Below, in pieces: positions 59,462 through 64,000 of a DNA stretch of 64,000 nucleotides. Origin of the DNA: Thermococcus barossii (GTDB lineage Archaea; Methanobacteriota_B; Thermococci; Thermococcales; Thermococcaceae); NCBI RefSeq assembly GCF_002214465.1, contig NZ_CP015101.1, forward strand, positions 503,013-567,012, in the 5' to 3' direction. The stretch's first letter is position 1; the number at the start of each line of letters is the position of its first letter. The notes under the pieces are model-generated. The model ran no database searches and was not told the DNA's origin. It saw only the letters and a list, made by a program, of their open reading frames with translations. A program made the translations under genes and the position numbers.

Positions 59462-60763
59462 ATGGAAACCCTTGAAATGGTGGAAAAGCCGGTAATGAAA
59501 ATAGGAATCGAGGATAAGGTCGAACCTTCCAAGGCTTTGGTTTTTGGCCTTCAGCACGTTCTCGCGATGTTTGGAGCGACTGTCACTGTGCCTCTCGTCG
59601 TTGGGGGCGCCGTTGGATTGAGCGGCTCCGAGATTGCCCTCATGATACAGGCTGTTCTGCTGGCAATGGGCATCGCCACGCTGCTTCAGACGAGTATAGG
59701 CTCGCGCTACCCGATAGTTCAGGGTTCAAGCTTTGCATTCATTCCCGGCCTGATAGCAATAGGCTCAAGCCTCGGAATGGCCGCGGTCCAGGGCGCACTA
59801 ATCGTCGGCGGTTTGATAGAGGCCGCCATCGGATGGCTCGGAATAATCGGTAAGGTCCGGAGGCTCTTCACTCCGCTCGTGACGGGAGTTACGATAACCC
59901 TCATAGGCTTCAGCCTTGCGGATGTGGCGGTGAAGAACTTCTTTAACTTCTACGCAGATCCCTCCGGGGGGACCATCGCCAGGGCGATCCTGGTCGCGGT
60001 CATAACTTTCCTCACGACGGTCTTCGTTGCCCTGCGGGCGAAGGGAAGTCTAAAGGCGATGCCCGTTGTCGTGGGGGCGGCGGTGGGCTACACCGTGAGC
60101 GTTCCCCTCGGTTTAACCGATTTCGGGCTCGTGAAGAGCCTTCCCATCGTGAGCGTCCCAAGGCTCTTTCCGTGGGGCGAGCCGATATTCGACACCACGG
60201 CGATAGTCCTGCTCCTCTTCGCCTTCATGGTGAGTATAATCGAGAGTGTGGGCGACTATCACGCCATAGCCACCGTCACAGGTTCGGAGATAACCGGGAG
60301 GCACATAGCGCGCGGAATAGGAAGTGAAGGTCTGGCATGCTCGATAGCGGGCCTTCTGGGTGCCTGCGGGACGACGAGCTACTCCGAGAACATAGGCGTC
60401 GTTGCGCTCACCAAGGTGGGCAGCAGGCACGTGGTTCAGGTGGGAGCGGTTATACTCATACTCCTCTCACTGGTTCCAAAGTTCGCCGGGATTCTCGCCT
60501 CAATGCCCGCACCGGTGCTGGGCGGACTCACGCTGGCCCTCTACGGCATGATAAGCGTCACCGGCCTGAGGCTGATAAAGGAGCGGGTCGAGTTCAACGA
60601 CAGGAACACGCTGATACTGGCCGCTTCGCTTATAGCTGGCCTCGGCGCTCCACAGCTTCCGGCAGAGTTTCTCGCCAGCTTTCCAAAGCTGATAGCCAGC
60701 ATACTGGAGTCGGGAATGGCAGTTGGAGCGCTTACGGCAATAGTGCTTGACAGGATTCTCTGA
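59462..60763 (+). CDS. NCS2-family nucleobase permease
   Basis: This 433-residue protein has about fourteen hydrophobic segments and the NCS2 (uracil/xanthine permease, UraA-like) motifs: GLQHVLAMFGATVTVPL near residues 29-45, QGSSFAFIPG, and IESVGDYHA with conserved Glu in the substrate site. It imports uracil, xanthine or a similar base with H+ or Na+. No Shine-Dalgarno; a TATA-like TTTTTAAAC lies 30-38 bp upstream, so the mRNA may be leaderless. Confidence 0.93.
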   Translation: METLEMVEKPVMKIGIEDKVEPSKALVFGLQHVLAMFGATVTVPLVVGGAVGLSGSEIALMIQAVLLAMGIATLLQTSIGSRYPIVQGSSFAFIPGLIAIGSSLGMAAVQGALIVGGLIEAAIGWLGIIGKVRRLFTPLVTGVTITLIGFSLADVAVKNFFNFYADPSGGTIARAILVAVITFLTTVFVALRAKGSLKAMPVVVGAAVGYTVSVPLGLTDFGLVKSLPIVSVPRLFPWGEPIFDTTAIVLLLFAFMVSIIESVGDYHAIATVTGSEITGRHIARGIGSEGLACSIAGLLGACGTTSYSENIGVVALTKVGSRHVVQVGAVILILLSLVPKFAGILASMPAPVLGGLTLALYGMISVTGLRLIKERVEFNDRNTLILAASLIAGLGAPQLPAEFLASFPKLIASILESGMAVGALTAIVLDRIL

Positions 60764-60797
60764 CTCCCTTACTCTTCTTTAAAGGGTAAAAAAGAGG

Positions 60798-61373
60798 TCA
60801 CCAGATTACTTCCTCTTCAGCCCGGGCCTGCTCCGGTTCCTCCCCCAGCTCGGAGGGCATCTTGTTGAAGGCTATTATGACGAACACGCGTGCGACCAAG
60901 AGCAGTATGAATCCAACGAGGATAATGGCCGTCAGCGCACCCCACCATATCCACGTGGCGGCGTCCTTGAACTCCTTGGTGCCGGTTATTTCGTACATTG
61001 CAAGCCAGGCCCTCTTCTGGAAGTAGGCCGCCCCGATTATCAGGGCCACGAAGAGTATGAAGAGCAGTATTGCCAAGCCTATGCCGGCCGATTCGCTGAG
61101 ACGCCATCCCGCCGGAGCGATGGCAAATGTGCCGAACAGCAGGGCCAGAATGACTATCAGGCCACCTATCGCAAAGATGACAGCGTAGAGGTAGTTCTTG
61201 AAGGGTCTCTCGTCACCCACTGCGTCACCTATGCCCTTCAGGGCCAGCAGTATCAGGATGAAGCCGATCAGCGAGAGTATGCCCCCCACGTACGGGATGA
61301 ATCCACCAACGAGTGCGAAGATGGCTCCCCACATACCCATGTTCTTTTCGCTGCTGACATTGACAACGGCCAC
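60798..61373 (-). CDS. DUF996 integral membrane protein (paralogue 3)
   Basis: This 191-residue protein has four or five hydrophobic segments and the DUF996 pattern: MWGAIFALVGGF, LLALKGIGDAVGDERPFKNYL, RAWLAMYEITGTKEF and FNKMPSELGEE at the end. Start GTG 61373 is preferred by comparison with the sister gene, which has the same GGTGGTxTC-GTG context; upstream frames are unsupported. Function unknown. It lies 66 bp downstream of its close paralogue. Confidence 0.82.
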   Translation of the reverse strand: MAVVNVSSEKNMGMWGAIFALVGGFIPYVGGILSLIGFILILLALKGIGDAVGDERPFKNYLYAVIFAIGGLIVILALLFGTFAIAPAGWRLSESAGIGLAILLFILFVALIIGAAYFQKRAWLAMYEITGTKEFKDAATWIWWGALTAIILVGFILLLVARVFVIIAFNKMPSELGEEPEQARAEEEVIW

Positions 61374-61439
61374 CGAAACCACCGTATAGAAAATCAACCT
61401 CAAGCTTAAAACGTTACCTAAAAGAGTGAGAGGGCAGAC

Positions 61440-62039
61440 TCACGGTTCCATGAGCACGCGGTTTTCTGGTTCAAGCTCCTCAGGCAGGTTCGCGAAGCCG
61501 ATTATCTGATACACCGCGGCCACAAGGAGCAGTACGAAGCCCACCAAGATTATAGCAGTCAGTGCACCCCACCAGAGCCACTTCGCCGTTTTCTGAAATT
61601 CCTCAACGCCGGTTATTTCATACATTGCTTCCCACGCCCCCTTCGCGAAGTATACTCCCAGTACGAGCACTGCGATGAACGCAAGGAAGCCGAATACCAG
61701 CATGCCCGTTCCGAAGAAGCCCCAGGGATGTTCTAAGGCCCTCATTCCAGCGATGGTTGCATTGGATATGGACAGTGCACCCACCAGAATGAATATCATA
61801 GCAATCACCGAACCGACGAAGGCAACCACAATGGAGTACAGGTAGTACTTGAAGGGTCTATCGTCGCCGACCTTGTCCCCTATTCCCTTCAAGGCCACCA
61901 GAACAAGTATGGCACCCACTAAGGACACGGTCCCCATGAATACGCCCACGTAGGGTATGACACCGGTAAAACCGCCGACGATTGCCAGCACGGACCCAAC
62001 GAGACCGAGGGTCTTTTCGCTCTTTATATCAACGCCCAC
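61440..62039 (-). CDS. DUF996 integral membrane protein (paralogue 4)
   Basis: This 199-residue protein has four or five hydrophobic segments and strong similarity to the neighbour: SVLAIVGGF, LKGIGDKVGDDRPFKYYL, GAWEAMYEITGVEEF and IGFANLPEELEPE. The start is GTG 62039 or ATG 62051. It lies between the mbxN gene and the paralogue. The shared sequence shows a recent tandem duplication, separate from the pair at 23.9-25.2 kb. Confidence 0.82.
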   Translation of the reverse strand: MGVDIKSEKTLGLVGSVLAIVGGFTGVIPYVGVFMGTVSLVGAILVLVALKGIGDKVGDDRPFKYYLYSIVVAFVGSVIAMIFILVGALSISNATIAGMRALEHPWGFFGTGMLVFGFLAFIAVLVLGVYFAKGAWEAMYEITGVEEFQKTAKWLWWGALTAIILVGFVLLLVAAVYQIIGFANLPEELEPENRVLMEP

Positions 62040-62106
62040 CGACACCACCATGCGTATAAAACCACGAGACCTAAAAAAGTTTACGATTGGAAGATAAAAG
62101 AAAAGG

Positions 62107-62853
62107 TCACTCCTTCTTCTCTTCGGACTTGGGCTGAGCCTTTTCCTCGGCTTTCTCTGTAGCCTTCCCGGCAGGCTTCTCTTCCTTCTTTTCGGCAGGT
62201 TTCGAGGCCTCTTTCTTCTCCGGGGCTTTGGCAGGCTTTGCCGCTGGCTTGGCCGGAGTGGGCTTCTTGGGTGGCCTCAGTCCGTAGCCGAGTATCTTGA
62301 ATTCCAGTGTGTCACCGTCCCTCAGGTGGTACACGTAGGTGCCGTCCTCCTTCTTCTCGATCCTCTCGACAGGGAAGCGATAGTCGTTGAACTTCTCGTT
62401 TATTTCCCTGACCTTGTCAGGGTGTATCGGCACCCAGTCGTAGAGCTCCAGGTCCTCCTCAAGTCCGCCAGTGGTGAGGTAGTAGTTCTCGGTGAAGTCG
62501 AGCGCTCCGGTCGGGCAGACGTCAACACAGAACTGGCAGAACGTACAGCGGCCGTAGTCCACCTTCGGGTGGGGCCTCTTCTCCATCTTGCCGTCCACTT
62601 CTATCCACGTCATCTCTATTGCCCTTGCCGGGCATATCTGGCCGCAGAAGTTACAGCCGACGCAGGTCTTCCAGTTCAGCGTGTGGAATCCCCTGTACTT
62701 CGGTGCAGGCTCTATCGTCTCGAAGGGTATCTTAATCGTCACCGGCTTCTTGAAGAGGTACTTGATGCCCATCCACGGCTTGACGAATGATTTCTTGAGC
62801 TTGACTTTCTCCTCGCCGACGACCCTAACTTTTGGCTTCTCAACGCTCTCCAT
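62107..62853 (-). CDS. mbxN: Membrane-bound Mbx/MBS complex ferredoxin-like subunit
   Basis: This 248-residue subunit has two 4Fe-4S motifs: C64-x2-C67-x2-C70-x3-C74 and C103-x2-C106-x2-C109-x3-C113. They carry electrons from ferredoxin to the catalytic subunit, as in NuoI and MbhN. The chain after about residue 190 is a 55-residue Lys/Pro/Ala/Glu-rich tail of low complexity, unusual for the family as far as I know. It is last in the operon, as for P. furiosus mbxN. ATG 62853 follows AGGTGATG and overlaps the mbxL stop region. Confidence 0.85.
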   Translation of the reverse strand: MESVEKPKVRVVGEEKVKLKKSFVKPWMGIKYLFKKPVTIKIPFETIEPAPKYRGFHTLNWKTCVGCNFCGQICPARAIEMTWIEVDGKMEKRPHPKVDYGRCTFCQFCVDVCPTGALDFTENYYLTTGGLEEDLELYDWVPIHPDKVREINEKFNDYRFPVERIEKKEDGTYVYHLRDGDTLEFKILGYGLRPPKKPTPAKPAAKPAKAPEKKEASKPAEKKEEKPAGKATEKAEEKAQPKSEEKKE

Positions 62854-62858
62854 CTTCA

Positions 62859-63989
62859 TCACCTGTCTATGTCGGGCGGGCAGTTGTCAAGGGTCTTCAG
62901 GATGACCGGAACGTCCGCAAGGCGGGCTCCCTTGAGCAGTTCCTCAAGCACTGTGACTCCGTGGCTCTGACTCGGTCCCCTGACGTGGACGCGGTAGGGC
63001 TTGTGGGTTCCGTCGCTGACGACGTATGCCCCGAAGTCTCCCTTCGTGCTCTCGACGTGGGCGTAGGCATCTCCCTTGGGTGGCTTGAATCTCGGCAGGG
63101 CCTTGAGCCTGGCGTCCTTGACCATGTACGGTCCGCTCGGCGGCCCCATGTCGAGGAGCTGTTCGAGGAGGTAGAGGTCCTGCTCCATCTCATACCTCCT
63201 GACGAGAACCCTGGCCAGGCTGTCGCCCTCCTTGAGCACGGGCACTTCAAACTCCAGCTCTGGATAGAACAGATACGGGTCATCCTTCCTGACGTCGTAG
63301 GGGACACCGGTGGCACGGAGGTTCGGTCCGGTGACTGCGTGCTTGAGGGCGAACTTCTTATCCATGACCCCAACGCCCTCAGTCCTCTCGAAGGTGATGT
63401 AGTTGTCAAAGAGTATCTCATCGAAGTCCTTCATCTTGCCTTTGAGGTACTCGACCGTGTCCCTGAGCTGGCGGAGCCACCTGTCGCCGGGTATGTCCCT
63501 CCTTACTCCACCGGGCACGGTGTAGATGTGGTAAACCCTTCCGCCGGTGAGCTCCTCGAAGAGGCGCATGAACCTCTCACGGTAGGCGGCAGCCCACTGA
63601 CCGGCTGTATAGAGACCTATCTCGTTTCCAAAGCCCATTATCCAGAACATCCACGCGCTCATCCTGGCCATCTCAAGGACTACCGTCCTTATCCACTGGG
63701 CCCTCTCAGGAACCTCCCAGCCGACTATCTCGTCAACTGCCATTGAGTATATATTCTCGGGCACGTCGCTCTCGGGAACGCATATACGGAGGAGCAGGGC
63801 TATGTTGGTGAAGTAGGGCCTCTGCTCGGCGAGCTTCTCGAAACCACGGTGGAGGAATCCGGGGTTGACTATGGCCTTCTCAACCCTGCTTCCGTCCATC
63901 TTCAGGATTATGCTGAAGTTCTCGGTGGCCATGTGCTGCGGACCGAAGAACAGCTCATAGGTATCCTTGTCTATGGGATGGAGATACAT
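62859..63989 (-). CDS. mbxL: Mbx/MBS complex large subunit (NuoD-like); N-terminus may extend beyond window
   Basis: This protein has at least 376 residues and is homologous to NuoD and hydrogenase large subunits (GPQHMATENFSIIL, GFLHRGFEKLAEQRP). Both nickel-iron ligand pairs are absent: the N-terminal motif reads RICVPE and the C-terminal one DNCPPDIDR, with a single Cys 370. This excludes a hydrogenase and fits the Mbx/MBS sulfur-reducing complex, where one Cys at this end is implicated in polysulfide reduction (from memory). The frame is open to the right window edge, so ATG 63989 may not be the true start. Confidence 0.85.
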   Translation of the reverse strand: MYLHPIDKDTYELFFGPQHMATENFSIILKMDGSRVEKAIVNPGFLHRGFEKLAEQRPYFTNIALLLRICVPESDVPENIYSMAVDEIVGWEVPERAQWIRTVVLEMARMSAWMFWIMGFGNEIGLYTAGQWAAAYRERFMRLFEELTGGRVYHIYTVPGGVRRDIPGDRWLRQLRDTVEYLKGKMKDFDEILFDNYITFERTEGVGVMDKKFALKHAVTGPNLRATGVPYDVRKDDPYLFYPELEFEVPVLKEGDSLARVLVRRYEMEQDLYLLEQLLDMGPPSGPYMVKDARLKALPRFKPPKGDAYAHVESTKGDFGAYVVSDGTHKPYRVHVRGPSQSHGVTVLEELLKGARLADVPVILKTLDNCPPDIDR

Positions 63990-64000
63990 ATCGTGCGCCT

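Noticed and set aside
62832-63746. Plus-strand open frame over mbxL
   Set aside because: Shadow of the minus-strand NuoD-like gene; no domain recognisable.
62859-63989. NiFe hydrogenase large subunit
   Set aside because: Both CxxC nickel-ligand pairs are missing, so the Mbx/MBS sulfur-reducing type is preferred.

Overview
The window is chromosomal DNA of a hyperthermophilic archaeon of the Thermococcales, most likely the genus Thermococcus. Supporting evidence: eIF-5A, RpoP, L37Ae, a Brix protein, Pcc1, Nep1, archaeal prefoldin beta and an archaeal RuvB-like ATPase; endonuclease Q; a tungsten aldehyde oxidoreductase-type enzyme; the last two genes of an Mbx/MBS-type respiratory complex; a CGP-CTERM surface-protein tail, which is a Thermococcaceae signature; and archaeal TATA promoters with short or absent leaders plus GGTG-type Shine-Dalgarno sites. 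Genes are packed tightly with many 1-40 bp overlaps. I saw no rRNA, tRNA, CRISPR array or intact insertion sequence.

Layout. 1-4650: AmmeMemoRadiSam radical-SAM enzyme with a tandem-repeat protein, then a deacetylase, glycosyltransferase and flippase-like operon. 4691-9714: thiL, galT, EndoQ and a ClC channel. 9790-14412: ion transport (Kef-type antiporter, CBS protein, NhaP-type antiporter). 14418-15765: agmatinase-family enzyme and eIF-5A. 15839-21583: NSS-like transporter, Nep1, saccharopine-dehydrogenase-like protein, phosphoesterase-like protein, NSUN methyltransferase. 21666-22544: an AT-rich orphan membrane gene. 22694-28603: argF, two DUF996 proteins, thyX, HIT protein, archaeal phosphoglycerate mutase. 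28998-34016: two DUF2202 ferritin-like proteins around a cytochrome-b561-like membrane protein, then an aldo/keto reductase coupled to a WOR4-like tungstoenzyme. 35707-40948: a long information-processing gene string read leftward from L37Ae. 40958-41775: a gene-free, hairpin-rich interval. 42141-45655: conserved small proteins, QueE-like protein, a candidate C/D box sRNA, RuvB-like ATPase. 46376-49045: a leftward operon with a CARF-like protein and a PIN-domain protein. 51366-53091: thiol-redox genes. 54041-57466: a regulator and a DUF2249/DUF1858/DUF438 iron or NO-type stress module, plus an M24 pseudoenzyme. 57463-60763: Lrp regulator, class III aminotransferase, NCS2 permease. 60798-62039: two more DUF996 proteins. 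62107-64000: mbxN and mbxL.

The most interesting points are: the CARF-like and PIN gene pair, which looks like a split cyclic-nucleotide-sensing nuclease without adjacent cas genes; the cluster of perfect short hairpins in 41025-41691; a candidate C/D box sRNA at 44212-44272; a peptidase-M24 homologue that has lost three of five metal ligands; an AOR-family enzyme with an incomplete Cys motif; and paired operator-like sites around the 54-55 kb regulator module and the Lrp/aminotransferase intergenic region.

Starts were chosen from upstream ribosome-binding sites and family length. Family names come from sequence motifs recognised by eye; no database search was run.
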